Origin: Shouchella tritolerans
GTDB lineage: Bacteria > Bacillota > Bacilli > Bacillales > Bacillaceae_D
NCBI RefSeq assembly: GCF_025770735.1
Contig: NZ_JAODPB010000003.1
Coordinates: 496,001 to 560,000, forward strand
DNA length: 64,000 nucleotides
Direction of reading: 5' to 3'
Shown: one piece after another, positions 44,267 to 53,137 of the stretch
Position numbering within the stretch: the first letter of the stretch is position 1
Layout: each line of letters begins with the position of its first letter
Position numbers and translations under genes: made by a program
Notes under the pieces: model-generated
What the model saw: only the letters and a program-made list of their open reading frames with translations
Databases searched by the model: none
What the model was told of the DNA's origin: nothing

Positions 44267-44327
44267 CCCGTCGTCCTCCCATTGATTAGATCTGGTTTGT
44301 GTTTAGGCAGCTTGCTTTTAAAAAAAA

Positions 44328-44459
44328 ATGATAGCGCATTCATAGTATAAGAGATGTTATGACAAAAATCTACTATTTCCTACATTTTCTGTCGATTCGG
44401 GTGATGGTAATTGCTTAGCTGGATTATTTTCAGTCTATTTCAATAAAAAGCGTTTTCAT
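44328..44459. promoter_or_regulatory. Two cre-like sites between cstA and the YfcC-type carrier gene
   Basis: On the minus strand ATGAATGCGCTATCAT (44328-44343) matches the cre consensus at 15 of 16 positions, just downstream of a TATACT element for the cstA gene. TAAAAAGCGTTTTCAT (44444-44459, plus strand) matches 14 of 16, about 90 bases before the carrier gene. Both point to CcpA control. Confidence 0.65.
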
Positions 44460-44545
44460 TTTGAAGAGAATGTGATACGCTTATGAAGCAAAAAATTCCT
44501 TTTTAATAATATGAATTAAAAAATTCTATTGGTGGTGGGTGTCGG

Positions 44546-45931
44546 TTGGATAAGAAGGGAAAAATGGCAATGCCAGATGCGTTTGTAATTTTGTTTTTCT
44601 TGCTGCTATTAGCTTGGGTCATTAGTTTTATCGTTCCTTCAGGTGAGTTTTTAAGATCCGATGATGGAATGGAGACGGTCATTCCAAATAGTTATACGGA
44701 AATGGAAGCACCTTCTCTTGGCTTCTTAGATATATTTTTGTCTATACAAGAGGGAATGATCGCTTCAGCGAACTTAATCTTCCTTGTTTTGATTATGGGT
44801 GGTGCGATTGCTGTAATTGAGCATCCAGGGACGATCAACAGTGGCATAAAAGTACTTGTTGATAAAACTAAAAACCGCAAATACTTGTTAATTGGCGCGG
44901 TTAGCCTTATTTTCGGCCTTATTTCAGCCGTGGGGGTAGGATCGAATGCCGTCATTGCCTTCATTCCTTTAGGCATTGTCCTTGCTAGAGCTTTGGACTT
45001 GGATGCAATAGCTGGAGTGGCAATCATTTATTTAGGCTACTTTGCTGGATCGGCAGCCGCCGTTTTTGATCCCATTATTCTTGGAGTGGCACAGGAGATT
45101 GCCGGCCTTCCGTTATTTTCGGGGGCAATGTTTCGCGTCTACATTTTCCTTGCACTCATTTTAGCTACAATTGCTTATGTAGTGAACTATGTCAAACGGA
45201 TTTCTACGAATCCATCGGCAAGCATCATGGGCGGACAGAAGTTTGCTGATAAGGATATGCGTCAACATGAACATGGTCCCTTTACTAGGGCACATAAGTG
45301 GATGATTTTGTTCTTTTTCCTATGTATCGGCGTGTTTGTTTATGGTTCTCTTTCATTAGGATGGGGTGTTAATGAGCTTGCAGCAATATTTTTAATTAAT
45401 GCCATCGGCAGTGCTGTCATTTCGCGCCAGTCTCCAAATCAGTTTGTTCGCTCGTTTATGGGTGGAGCGAGAAACATGTTGTATGGGGCTCTCATAATCG
45501 GGCTTGCCCGTTCGATTGTTGTGTTGATGGAAAAAGGGTTGGTTTTGGACACGGTTGTCAATTTAATTTTTATTCCGATGAGCGAACTTGGTCCTACAAT
45601 GGGAGCATTGGCGATGTTTTTCTTTAATTACTTCTTTAACATTTTGGTGCCTTCTGGCAGTGGGCAAGCATCTGTTGTGATGCCAATGATGACTCCTTTA
45701 GCGGACATGCTTGGGTTGACAAGGCAAACGGCGGTGATCGCGTTTAAGTTGGGCGACGGGATTACAAACATGATTACGCCAATTTCTGGCGTGTTAATGG
45801 CTGTTTTGGCGATAGGAGGAGTGCCCTATACGAAATGGCTCCGTTTTATTTTGCCTTTGGTAGTGATATGGACAATGATCGCAGTCGTTTTTGTTCTTGT
45901 TGCCGTATGGATTGGGTATGGGCCGTTCTAA
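44546..45931 (+). CDS. YfcC-family (C4-dicarboxylate/amino-acid-type) membrane carrier
   Basis: A 461-residue membrane protein of the YfcC family (COG1288, related to AbgT and DcuC carriers). It begins KMAMPDAFVILFFLLLLAWV with a SGEF tract after the first segment, and has GGAIAVIEHPGTINSGIKVL, GVGSNAVIAFIPLGIVLARA, and NILVPSGSGQASVVMPMMTPLAD. The TTG at 44546 is in line with the family's usual start; an ATG at 44564 with AAGGG is an alternative. It lies just before an RpiR regulator and an M20 peptidase, so the substrate is likely a peptide-like or N-acyl amino acid. Confidence 0.82.
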   Translation: MDKKGKMAMPDAFVILFFLLLLAWVISFIVPSGEFLRSDDGMETVIPNSYTEMEAPSLGFLDIFLSIQEGMIASANLIFLVLIMGGAIAVIEHPGTINSGIKVLVDKTKNRKYLLIGAVSLIFGLISAVGVGSNAVIAFIPLGIVLARALDLDAIAGVAIIYLGYFAGSAAAVFDPIILGVAQEIAGLPLFSGAMFRVYIFLALILATIAYVVNYVKRISTNPSASIMGGQKFADKDMRQHEHGPFTRAHKWMILFFFLCIGVFVYGSLSLGWGVNELAAIFLINAIGSAVISRQSPNQFVRSFMGGARNMLYGALIIGLARSIVVLMEKGLVLDTVVNLIFIPMSELGPTMGALAMFFFNYFFNILVPSGSGQASVVMPMMTPLADMLGLTRQTAVIAFKLGDGITNMITPISGVLMAVLAIGGVPYTKWLRFILPLVVIWTMIAVVFVLVAVWIGYGPF

Positions 45932-46000
45932 TAGGTTTTTAGTTACTTGATCCGGTATCCTAAAAAGAGTAGGACATGACTCTAATAGGAGGAGATCCAT

Positions 46001-46843
46001 ATGAGAGGAAAAACGTTTAAACAACTAGTGAAAGAGCACTATGACTCCTTGTCCGCGGGCAAGAAAAAGGCAGCTAAATACCTTGTGGAACATTTGGAAG
46101 AAGCAAGCTATTGTACAATGGCAATGCTGCAAGGGCGCACCGGCGTAAGCGAGACAACCATTATTCGCCTTGCCTATTCCCTTGGTTTCAGCGGCTTTTC
46201 TGCCATGCAAAAAGCGATTCAGCTAGAAGTAATGGCATTGCGGCAACACGGAGGGAACGAAGAAGGAGAATCAGGTAGTGATGATGAGTTAGCCGCCGTC
46301 TTAAACCGTGATATCGCCATTTTGCAAGAAGTCAAAGAAAGATTGGATAGCGCAGTCCTTAGAAGAATAGCTGAAAAAATCGAGGGCGCCAACCAGGTGT
46401 ACGTGATTGGACAACGAACGTCCTATGCCCCGGCATTTTGGTTTTCGTATACATTGGGGTTTATGGTACCCAATGTCCAATTGGTTGATGAACGAATGGC
46501 TGAACAGGCTCTATTGAATATCGACAAGCATTCTGTCGTTATTGCCATTTCCTTTCCTCGTTACCATAAGGCAACTTATCGGTTTGCAGAGATGGCCAAA
46601 ATGGCAGGCGCCTATGTGGTCGCCGTTACTGATGGTGAATTAGCGCCTATTGCAAAGTTGGCTTCTATCAATTTATTTACAAAAACGAACCGGGATATGA
46701 GTGGTTATAACGGAATTGCACCTGTACTGAGTTTATTAAACATGTTGATTGTCGCTGTCCGTAAAAATGAGAAACAAGAAATACACGAACGCCTTTTAAA
46801 AGTGGAAGAAATTTATAAAAGGAATGACCTATTAATTGAATAA
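46001..46843 (+). CDS. RpiR family regulator
   Basis: A 280-residue RpiR-type regulator. The HTH is in residues 1-75 (AAKYLVEHLEEASYCTMAML, GVSETTIIRLAYSLGFSGFS), and residues about 125-255 hold a SIS domain (VYVIGQRTSYAPAFWFSY, VVIAISFPRYHKATYRFAEM), which usually binds a phosphosugar. In this setting, between a YfcC-type carrier and an M20 peptidase, it probably controls both. AGGAGGAGA precedes the ATG. The peptidase begins 12 bases after it. Confidence 0.88.
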   Translation: MRGKTFKQLVKEHYDSLSAGKKKAAKYLVEHLEEASYCTMAMLQGRTGVSETTIIRLAYSLGFSGFSAMQKAIQLEVMALRQHGGNEEGESGSDDELAAVLNRDIAILQEVKERLDSAVLRRIAEKIEGANQVYVIGQRTSYAPAFWFSYTLGFMVPNVQLVDERMAEQALLNIDKHSVVIAISFPRYHKATYRFAEMAKMAGAYVVAVTDGELAPIAKLASINLFTKTNRDMSGYNGIAPVLSLLNMLIVAVRKNEKQEIHERLLKVEEIYKRNDLLIE

Positions 46844-46855
46844 TGAGGTGGAAAC

Positions 46856-47986
46856 GTGAGTGATTCAATTTTACAAGCTTTACAAAACAAACAACGGAAC
46901 ATACTAGCGGACATCCAAACGATAGTCGAAAAAGAGTCGCCTACCCGGAATAAAGCGCTAGTAGATGAGTGCGGAAAAGAAATTCGCAAACTAGTTAAAC
47001 AGCGGCTAGGCGCAGAAGCGGAAGTTTTTAAGCGAGAGGCTTTTGGAGACCACTTCAAATACACATTCGGGTCTGGAGAGCAGCAACTATTAATTTTAGC
47101 ACACTTTGATACAGTTTGGCCCCAGGGGCATCTTGCCTACAAGGAAGAAGGAAACCGGGCGTACGGGCCAGGAATACTGGATATGAAAGGAGGGCTCGTT
47201 CAAGCAATTTGGGCAATAAAAACCTTAATTGAGCAAAACATCCCATTGAATAAAAAAATTGTGTTACTTTGCAACAGCGACCATGAAGGCGTATCGTCTC
47301 CTGATTCGCGAAAATTAATTGAGACAGAGGCACAAAAGAGTGTGGCTGTACTCGTCCCTGAAGCAGCCGAGCCTTACACTGTAAAAGTCGCCAGGAAGGG
47401 AATTTTGCGCTATACTTTGTCCGTCACTGGTCGGGCAGCACATTCGGGCAATAACCATGAAAAAGGCATTAATGCGATCGTCGAATTGACACATCACATT
47501 CAATATTTGGCGCAACAAACCGATTACAGCAAAGGCACAACTGTGAATGTAGGCGAAATAAAAGGGGGGACAGGAATCAATGTTGTTCCAGCTAAAGCGG
47601 AAGCTTCTGTTGATGTGCGTGTTTCGACAATGGCAGAAGCAAGGAGAATGCAAACGCTCGTAGAATCATTGCAACCTTGCCATCCTGAAGCAAAAATGAC
47701 TGTTAGTGGTGGTATTGTTCGCCCCACCCTTGAGCAGTCTTCCCAATCGAAAAAGTTGTTTGAACTAGTTCATTCATTTGGAAAACAGATCGGCTATGAA
47801 GTGGATGGTGTGTTTGCAGGGGGAGGGAGTGACGGTAGTTTTGCTTCTGCATTAGGCATACCCGTTTTGGATGGCTTAGGAGCTGCCGGAAAAGGCCCTC
47901 ATGCGGAGCATGAACATATCCTCATTAATCATTTGGAAAAGCGGACAGTGCTGCTTGCACATTTGATTCAAGCATTGGTGAAGTAA
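46856..47986 (+). CDS. M20 family peptidase, carboxypeptidase-G2-like
   Basis: A 376-residue M20 metallopeptidase. Metal-site motifs are LAHFDTVWPQG, ILDMKGGLVQAIWA, VLVPEAAEP and GPHAEHEHI. The dimerisation domain runs from about 185 to 290. At the place of the usual SDEE motif the protein has CNSDHEGVSS, so the Glu that acts as general base in CPG2-type enzymes is His while the next, metal-binding Glu is kept. Members cut C-terminal Glu or acyl groups from small peptides and N-acyl amino acids. GTG start after GAGGTGG. Its job is probably to hydrolyse what the YfcC-type carrier imports. Confidence 0.85.
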   Translation: MSDSILQALQNKQRNILADIQTIVEKESPTRNKALVDECGKEIRKLVKQRLGAEAEVFKREAFGDHFKYTFGSGEQQLLILAHFDTVWPQGHLAYKEEGNRAYGPGILDMKGGLVQAIWAIKTLIEQNIPLNKKIVLLCNSDHEGVSSPDSRKLIETEAQKSVAVLVPEAAEPYTVKVARKGILRYTLSVTGRAAHSGNNHEKGINAIVELTHHIQYLAQQTDYSKGTTVNVGEIKGGTGINVVPAKAEASVDVRVSTMAEARRMQTLVESLQPCHPEAKMTVSGGIVRPTLEQSSQSKKLFELVHSFGKQIGYEVDGVFAGGGSDGSFASALGIPVLDGLGAAGKGPHAEHEHILINHLEKRTVLLAHLIQALVK

Positions 47987-48144
47987 CCGAAGCCCAAGAC
48001 AGATAGCCGTTTCGGTCTTGAATATTGTAGTCAGGGAAAGATGCGCGAAAATCACAGCAAATCGTCATGTATAAACAAAACAGTAGAGCATCATATTAGC
48101 CGATTGACTAAAATGAAAAGTTGATCGGCTTTTATACTTTGTAG

Positions 48145-48264
48145 CGATTGCGGATAGGAAATCCAGAAGATATGGTCGGTGCGGCCATTTATTTGGCATC
48201 TGCCCCTTCGTCTTACGTGAATGGTGAAACGATTACTGTCGATGGCGGGTGGATGGGCCGGTAG
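48145..48264 (+). pseudogene. C-terminal remnant of an SDR gene
   Basis: The frame reads LRIGNPEDMVGAAIYLASAP then SSYVNGETITVDGGWMGR and stop, the conserved tail of a short-chain dehydrogenase (gluconate 5-dehydrogenase or FabG type). Only about 40 codons remain; the upstream bases hold an in-frame TAG and no NAD site. It marks a deletion between the M20 peptidase and the ACR3-like gene. Confidence 0.85.
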
Positions 48265-48471
48265 CCACTGCCGTCTTTCAACGGTACACGGTGTTTTTGG
48301 TCCAAAGGGCAAACGCTGCAAACTGGTTAACGCTTGTCGATCTACAATCAATTTCAACCAAATAAAAAACAAAGCCTGTCGATTTGATAAAAACTCGATA
48401 GTCTTTGTCACGTGGGAAAAACAGCAGGGGGCGAAACTTTTTGTTTTAGAATACGAACGTAAGAGCTGTGC

Positions 48472-49434
48472 TTAGATGAAAACATGGGTTCGCTTCTTTA
48501 TATACAACAACGCATAGGCTACGAGAGCGAGGATTGGCAACTCAAGCAAAGGGCCAATGACAAGGGCAAGAGCAATGAAAGGTTCACCAGGAAAAGCGGC
48601 AACTACTACAGCTAGAGCAAGTGGCGAATTGCGGGCCAGAACAGTGAGCTGTAAGCTAGCTGTGTCCTTATAAGAGAATGAAAGCCATTTTCCAGTTGCT
48701 AGCGCTATGCAAAAGTTAATGATAAAGAAAAGAAAAATCGGCAGCAGCAAGCCCAATAAGTGCGGAGCGTGCTGAAATAGACTCTGGCTTTGCGAAGCAA
48801 ACAATGCCATAACCGCCAATGCCAGAAAGAGCAGCTGTGCGGAAGAAAAGAACGGAACCAGTTTTTGTTCTAAAACTCGTTTTCGTTTTCTTAATACCCT
48901 CCTTGTCCCATAAGCCAATGCAAACGGAATCACCAAGACGCCAATTGCGCTTTGGGCAGCAGCCTGAAGGGAAGGCAGCTCTGTAGTTCCGCCAAAAAGA
49001 AGCAAATAGAGCGGCAACAGCAGCAATTGCAAAAGCAAGTTTACAGGCAATAAGGAAGCAGCTAATGGAACATTTCCTTTGGCCATAGCTGTAAAAACGA
49101 GATACCAGTCGGTGCAAGGCGTGACCAACAATAAAATAAAACCGAGCCATAAAGCTGGATGTTCTTTGAGAAAGACGGCTCCAAGCCCCCAAGCGAGAAG
49201 CGGCGTCCAGACAAAATTAAGAAGGAGGCTTGCCCAAAAAAAGCGCTTGTGTTGGAACGATTGCTTTATTTGTTTTAATGGAATGTTTAAAAATAGACCA
49301 TATAACATCAACAGCAAGAACGGAAGAATAAGCATTTCTGCGCTTGCGGCAATAGGGGCAATCTGGCCAAGGCAGACGCCAATAATGACCGCAATAAACA
49401 AAATGACAGTCTGGTATTTTTCCAATCGATCCAC
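48472..49434 (-). CDS. Arsenite/bile-acid-symporter family (ACR3-like) transporter
   Basis: A 320-residue membrane protein with ten predicted segments of the BASS/ACR3 superfamily. The segment LVTPCTDWYLVFTAMAKGNV carries the conserved Cys of the ACR3 group, and LTVLARNSPLALAVVVAAFP holds the second conserved crossover region. ACR3 proteins expel arsenite; this variant is shorter than typical ACR3 (about 350), so another substrate cannot be excluded. No arsR or arsC is adjacent. It stands alone. Confidence 0.75.
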   Translation of the reverse strand: MDRLEKYQTVILFIAVIIGVCLGQIAPIAASAEMLILPFLLLMLYGLFLNIPLKQIKQSFQHKRFFWASLLLNFVWTPLLAWGLGAVFLKEHPALWLGFILLLVTPCTDWYLVFTAMAKGNVPLAASLLPVNLLLQLLLLPLYLLLFGGTTELPSLQAAAQSAIGVLVIPFALAYGTRRVLRKRKRVLEQKLVPFFSSAQLLFLALAVMALFASQSQSLFQHAPHLLGLLLPIFLFFIINFCIALATGKWLSFSYKDTASLQLTVLARNSPLALAVVVAAFPGEPFIALALVIGPLLELPILALVAYALLYIKKRTHVFI

Positions 49435-49705
49435 TTAACGTGTGCTCCTTTTATACGCGTTGTTCGCTGTCATCTTATCATCAAAAGTTCGCTCAGTCTA
49501 TGTCGCTGTTAGGAAAAGGAACGCTGCCCTGTCGTTCCCAATGAGGCTCTTCCATGTTGGCAAACGATGGGATAAAATGAAAATAGCCGAATTCTTATTT
49601 TCCGTATCAAGGAATGAAGCATTTGCAGGACGCGAATAAGCAATGATCTTTTGTCAAAATCGCTCGTTCGTGCCATTGATTTTTCAGAAAAGGGGAAGTT
49701 GGAGC

Positions 49706-50272
49706 ATGTCTAAGAAAGTAATAGTAGAGGAAAATCAAGTCATTATTTATCCAAATCCGTTTAAATTGGTCTTGTTATGTACACTTGCCTTTCTGTTTAC
49801 GGCGTTGACGGCTGTTTTGGCGATAAACCAGGAAAGTTTGTTACAAGGAAGTACAGGGAGCGCGGGAATCTTTGCAACGCTTTTTCCGATTGTTGCACCG
49901 GTAGGCATCGTCTTTTTTGGTCTATGCTTTGTCTATCTTTTATACCGCGTAGTGAAGCCAAAGCCTTCGTTGCATATTAACCAAGAAGGGATTATAGACA
50001 ATGCATCAGCGGCAGGGGCCGGGCTGATTCGCTGGGAGGAAGTAGACCGGTACTTCATTTACTCTGTGTTAGGGCAACATTTTCTCGGCATTGTTCCGAA
50101 AGACATAGATCGTGTGTTAGCCAAACAAAAAGGGTTTAAACAAATGGCGATGCGTATGAATCAAGGATTTGAAGCGCCAATCAACATTCCAGCCCAGGGG
50201 ATTTCGGTTCCTTTAGAGCAAGTTATTACATACATGGAGCAATTCATGGAAAAACAAAAAGCCAGTGTTTAA
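49706..50272 (+). CDS. Membrane protein, STM3941-like
   Basis: A 188-residue protein with two hydrophobic segments at residues about 20-42 and 60-85, followed by a soluble part with a beta-rich core (SLHINQEGIIDNASAAGAGL, IRWEEVDRYFIYSVLGQHFL). The layout resembles STM3941-like PH-type membrane proteins of unknown function. The ATG at 49706 follows GGGGAAGTTGGAG. No functional hint from the neighbours. Confidence 0.6.
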   Translation: MSKKVIVEENQVIIYPNPFKLVLLCTLAFLFTALTAVLAINQESLLQGSTGSAGIFATLFPIVAPVGIVFFGLCFVYLLYRVVKPKPSLHINQEGIIDNASAAGAGLIRWEEVDRYFIYSVLGQHFLGIVPKDIDRVLAKQKGFKQMAMRMNQGFEAPINIPAQGISVPLEQVITYMEQFMEKQKASV

Positions 50273-50354
50273 CCAACCCTATTCACCGTTCTGAATGGAA
50301 GGGGAGGACAACGCATAGGGAGACTATGAACTTTTTCAGTATGGAGGTGGTCAC

Positions 50355-51068
50355 TTGCTCACAACATGGTTACAAGAAGCGCAGAGAATGGTCGTCTTCA
50401 CCGGAGCAGGTATGAGTACAGAAAGCGGTGTCCCTGATTTTCGCTCGAGCCGAGGTTTGTGGAAAGGGAACAACCCAGAGGCATTGGCGAGTTTACAAGC
50501 AATGGCCGATAATCGCGAAACGTTTGTTGACTTCTATCGGCTGCGTATGGAGCAGCTTCAGCATGTGCAACCTCATAAAGGCTACGATGTATTGGCCTTA
50601 TGGGAACAGCAGCTCCCGGTCAGCGCGATCATTACCCAAAATACAGATGGACTTCACGAACGAGCAGGAAACCAGGCGGTACTCCCACTCCATGGATCGA
50701 TTCAAAAGCTATACTGCATTCAATGCGGTCAACAGTACGACGTTGACCGCTACATAAACAACCAACCAAACTGTTCCTGCGGCGGGTTTATTCGTCCGTC
50801 TGTTGTCTTATTTGGAGAACAGCTCGACTCAAACGTACTTGCCTTAGCGGAGCAGCATTCGATAGAAGCAGATGTTTTCGTCGTGCTAGGTTCGTCGCTC
50901 GTTGTATCGCCAGCCAATCTTTTTCCAAGAATGGCGAAAGAACACGGGGCAAAGCTCATCATTGTAAACCGCGATCCTCCCCCATTGGACACAATTGCCG
51001 ATTATGTGGTAAACGAAAAGGCGATTGGTTCCTTTTTAGTAGAAACCAACCAAGCTTTGCAAAAGTAA
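50355..51068 (+). CDS. NAD-dependent protein deacylase (sirtuin)
   Basis: A 237-residue sirtuin that removes acyl groups from lysines using NAD. Signatures are VVFTGAGMSTESGVPDFRSS near residue 12, ITQNTDGLHERAG near 95, the catalytic His in LPLHGSIQKLYC, the zinc ligands CIQC and CSC(G), and VLGSSLVVSPAN. The last zinc pair is C-x-C rather than the usual C-x-x-C. TTG start after GGAGGTGG with good spacing. It is alone before a terminator; in bacilli the classical target is acetyl-CoA synthetase. Confidence 0.92.
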   Translation: MLTTWLQEAQRMVVFTGAGMSTESGVPDFRSSRGLWKGNNPEALASLQAMADNRETFVDFYRLRMEQLQHVQPHKGYDVLALWEQQLPVSAIITQNTDGLHERAGNQAVLPLHGSIQKLYCIQCGQQYDVDRYINNQPNCSCGGFIRPSVVLFGEQLDSNVLALAEQHSIEADVFVVLGSSLVVSPANLFPRMAKEHGAKLIIVNRDPPPLDTIADYVVNEKAIGSFLVETNQALQK

Positions 51069-51098
51069 ACGCCAGTTCCTAACAGGGAGAAAATAAAA

Positions 51099-51122
51099 CT
51101 TGCCACCATTGTGCGTGGCAAG
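51099..51122. terminator. Hairpin between sirtuin and PTS genes
   Basis: CTTGCCAC and GTGGCAAG form an 8-base stem around an 8-base loop, in the convergent gap. The T run is weak, so confidence is moderate. Confidence 0.6.
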
Positions 51123-51218
51123 CCAAACTTTAGCTAAACATTCTTTTCCCTGTGTGATTTAGACTTTACTCAATTTTGCGTCGGGTTGACAAACGCCCTC
51201 ATAATTTGTCGGCAACGT

Positions 51219-51515
51219 TCATAAAGCCAATGCTTGCTGCAAAACTTTTTTTCCATCCATCGTCCCATAAGCAATTGAATCGATAACAGCGACTTTAATG
51301 CCATGCGGTTCTGCTTTTTTTGTAATTTTGTTTTCCAAATAGCGTACTTGCGGTCCAATTAAAATGACGTTTGTCGTGTCAAGTTCATTAGCCAACCCTG
51401 CTTCAGCCGTTGCCGTAATCGTTGCGTGTACCTCTAATTCTTCGGCTGCTTTTCTCATTCTATCAACAAGCATGCTTGTAGACATTCCAGCAGAGCAAAC
51501 GAGTAAAATATTCAT
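51219..51515 (-). CDS. PTS lactose/cellobiose-type IIB component (ChbB/LicB-like)
   Basis: A 98-residue IIB protein. It begins MNILLVCSAGMSTSMLVDRM, with the phosphorylated Cys at position 7, followed by a Rossmann-like fold with VILIGPQVRYLENKI. The ATG at 51515 is chosen since AAGGAG lies upstream and the Cys is then where the family has it. It is the last gene of the GH4-IIC-IIA-IIB unit. It passes phosphate from IIA to the sugar held by IIC. Confidence 0.9.
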   Translation of the reverse strand: MNILLVCSAGMSTSMLVDRMRKAAEELEVHATITATAEAGLANELDTTNVILIGPQVRYLENKITKKAEPHGIKVAVIDSIAYGTMDGKKVLQQALAL

Positions 51516-51516
51516 A

Positions 51517-51849
51517 TTAACGACGCTCCTTGGCAAATTTTTCGTGTAGTTCAATGATTTCCAAGCAAAGCTCTTTCGTTGTCATTGATGTCATTAAATG
51601 GTCTTGGGCGTGGATTAGCAAAAGAGAAGGGGCAACTTGATCGCCTCTAGCCTCACTTTGCAGCAAACTCGTTTGTGCATGGTGGGCTTGGTAGAATTCG
51701 TTGTCTGCTTGTTCGAGACGTTCGCGCGCTGCTGCAAATTCTCCTTTTTTCGCTAGCTGGACTCCCTCCATCGCAAATGAACGGGCGTTTCCTGAATGAA
51801 GGATGATTTGAAACGAAATTTCCTCAAGAGGCTTTGGTTGTGTCGTCAT
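51517..51849 (-). CDS. PTS lactose/cellobiose-type IIA component (ChbA/LicA-like)
   Basis: A 110-residue helical IIA protein of the lactose/cellobiose class. The active-site His is in LLLIHAQDHLMTSMTTKELC near residue 80, and ILHSGNARSFAMEGVQLAKK forms the first helix. The ATG at 51849 is used as AAGGAGA precedes it; it overlaps the end of the IIC gene by 26 bases. The IIB start follows within 2 bases of the stop. It receives phosphate from HPr and hands it to IIB. Confidence 0.9.
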   Translation of the reverse strand: MTTQPKPLEEISFQIILHSGNARSFAMEGVQLAKKGEFAAARERLEQADNEFYQAHHAQTSLLQSEARGDQVAPSLLLIHAQDHLMTSMTTKELCLEIIELHEKFAKERR

Positions 51850-53137
51850 CGCCAGTATCTCCTTTGTCATCAAAATTCTTTTGTTCGGCTCTCATCGCCG
51901 CTTTTATAAATGGAATATAAAAAAGGGTCGCAAGTGTGATGTTAAAAAGCTGGAGCACGACGCCAGCAAATGATCCTCCTGTCACCAAATAGCCGCTAAT
52001 GAAGGGCGGCGTCGTCCAAGGGACAAGCGCAACAGTCCTTGGCACAAGTCCGCTGGCAATAGCGAGATAGGATGTGAGTGTTAAGAGCACAGGAATCGTT
52101 AAAAATGGGATGAGCATCACGGGATTTAGCACGATTGGCAAGCCGAACAGGACGGGCTCGTTAATATTAAACACCCCTGCAGGTGCGGATAATTTCCCAA
52201 TCGTTCGATAATGTTTGGACGCGCTTACAAGAAAGATGGCGGCAATTAAGGCAAGTGTTGTACCTGACCCGCCCATGAATACATAGGCGTCTAAAAATGG
52301 TTTCGTCACAATATAAGGGACATCGGCTGCACTAGTCCCTTCTGCAAATAAACGAATGTTCTCTTCGAGCAAAGGAAGGTAGATCGAATCGATAACGGGT
52401 CCTAAAATGTTCGTGCCGTGCAAACCGAAAAACCAAAGCAGCTGATTCAAAAAGGTAATGATAAATGCGGCAGGTAGTGTATTTCCTAATGCTTGCAATG
52501 GTTGTTGAATGACGGCAAAGACGAGTTCGTGAATGCTGCCGTCTGTCAATGCCGTGATCAACATTTGCAGGCTAGAGACGAGAATGAGAGTGACCGCGGC
52601 TGGAATAAGGGCGCGGAAGGATTTGACAACGCCAGTCGGGACGCCTTCAGGCATGTTAATGGTAAATTTCGAGTGATACAAAAGCCGGAAAAGCTCCGTT
52701 ACAATAACTGCCGTCAATACGCCGACAAACAGACCTTGCGCTCCCGTCCAGGCATATGAAAGGCCCCAATCATCGGTCGTTGGCGTCAGAATGATATAGC
52801 AGCCAACAGCAAGAAGTGCAGCAGACAGAGCATCCACATCATAAGACTTAGCTAAATTGTAACTAATTCCTGCCACGACAAGCAATGAAAGGACCGCAAA
52901 CGACCCATCCCAGATGTTGCCGCCAAGCGTTGTCCAGCTTTCGCCGAATAGGTCGGCCATAAAGTTTTGGAACAATGCAATTGGTAAATTGTTAATCAAG
53001 ACAGCGAATGAGCCAATAATGATTAACGGCATGATCGCGACAAAACCGTCGCGAATCGCAACTAAGTGACGTTGTGAACCGATCCGTCCCGCAATCGGAA
53101 TAAAATGTTTCTCCATCCACTGCATCACTGGATTCAT
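51824..53137 (-). CDS. PTS cellobiose/chitobiose-type IIC component (ChbC/LicC-like)
   Basis: A 437-residue membrane permease of the cellobiose/chitobiose PTS (about 10 segments), starting MQWMEKHFIPIAGRIGSQRH. Conserved regions are RDGFVAIMPLIIIGSFAVLI, GLHGTNILGPVIDSIYLPLL and FNINEPVLFGLPIVLNPVML, strings shown in part. AAAGGAG precedes the ATG, which overlaps the GH4 stop (ATGA). With IIA and IIB it imports and phosphorylates a beta-linked disaccharide. Confidence 0.9.
   Translation of the reverse strand: MNPVMQWMEKHFIPIAGRIGSQRHLVAIRDGFVAIMPLIIIGSFAVLINNLPIALFQNFMADLFGESWTTLGGNIWDGSFAVLSLLVVAGISYNLAKSYDVDALSAALLAVGCYIILTPTTDDWGLSYAWTGAQGLFVGVLTAVIVTELFRLLYHSKFTINMPEGVPTGVVKSFRALIPAAVTLILVSSLQMLITALTDGSIHELVFAVIQQPLQALGNTLPAAFIITFLNQLLWFFGLHGTNILGPVIDSIYLPLLEENIRLFAEGTSAADVPYIVTKPFLDAYVFMGGSGTTLALIAAIFLVSASKHYRTIGKLSAPAGVFNINEPVLFGLPIVLNPVMLIPFLTIPVLLTLTSYLAIASGLVPRTVALVPWTTPPFISGYLVTGGSFAGVVLQLFNITLATLFYIPFIKAAMRAEQKNFDDKGDTGDDDTTKAS

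Noticed and set aside
48260-48345. Cyclic-di-GMP (GEMM) riboswitch suggested by AAAGGGCAAAC
   Set aside because: The remaining conserved GEMM elements and helix partners are missing, and the nearest downstream gene reads the other way.
49442-49639. 65-codon open frame between the ACR3-like and STM3941-like genes
   Set aside because: No Shine-Dalgarno and composition typical of noncoding bases.
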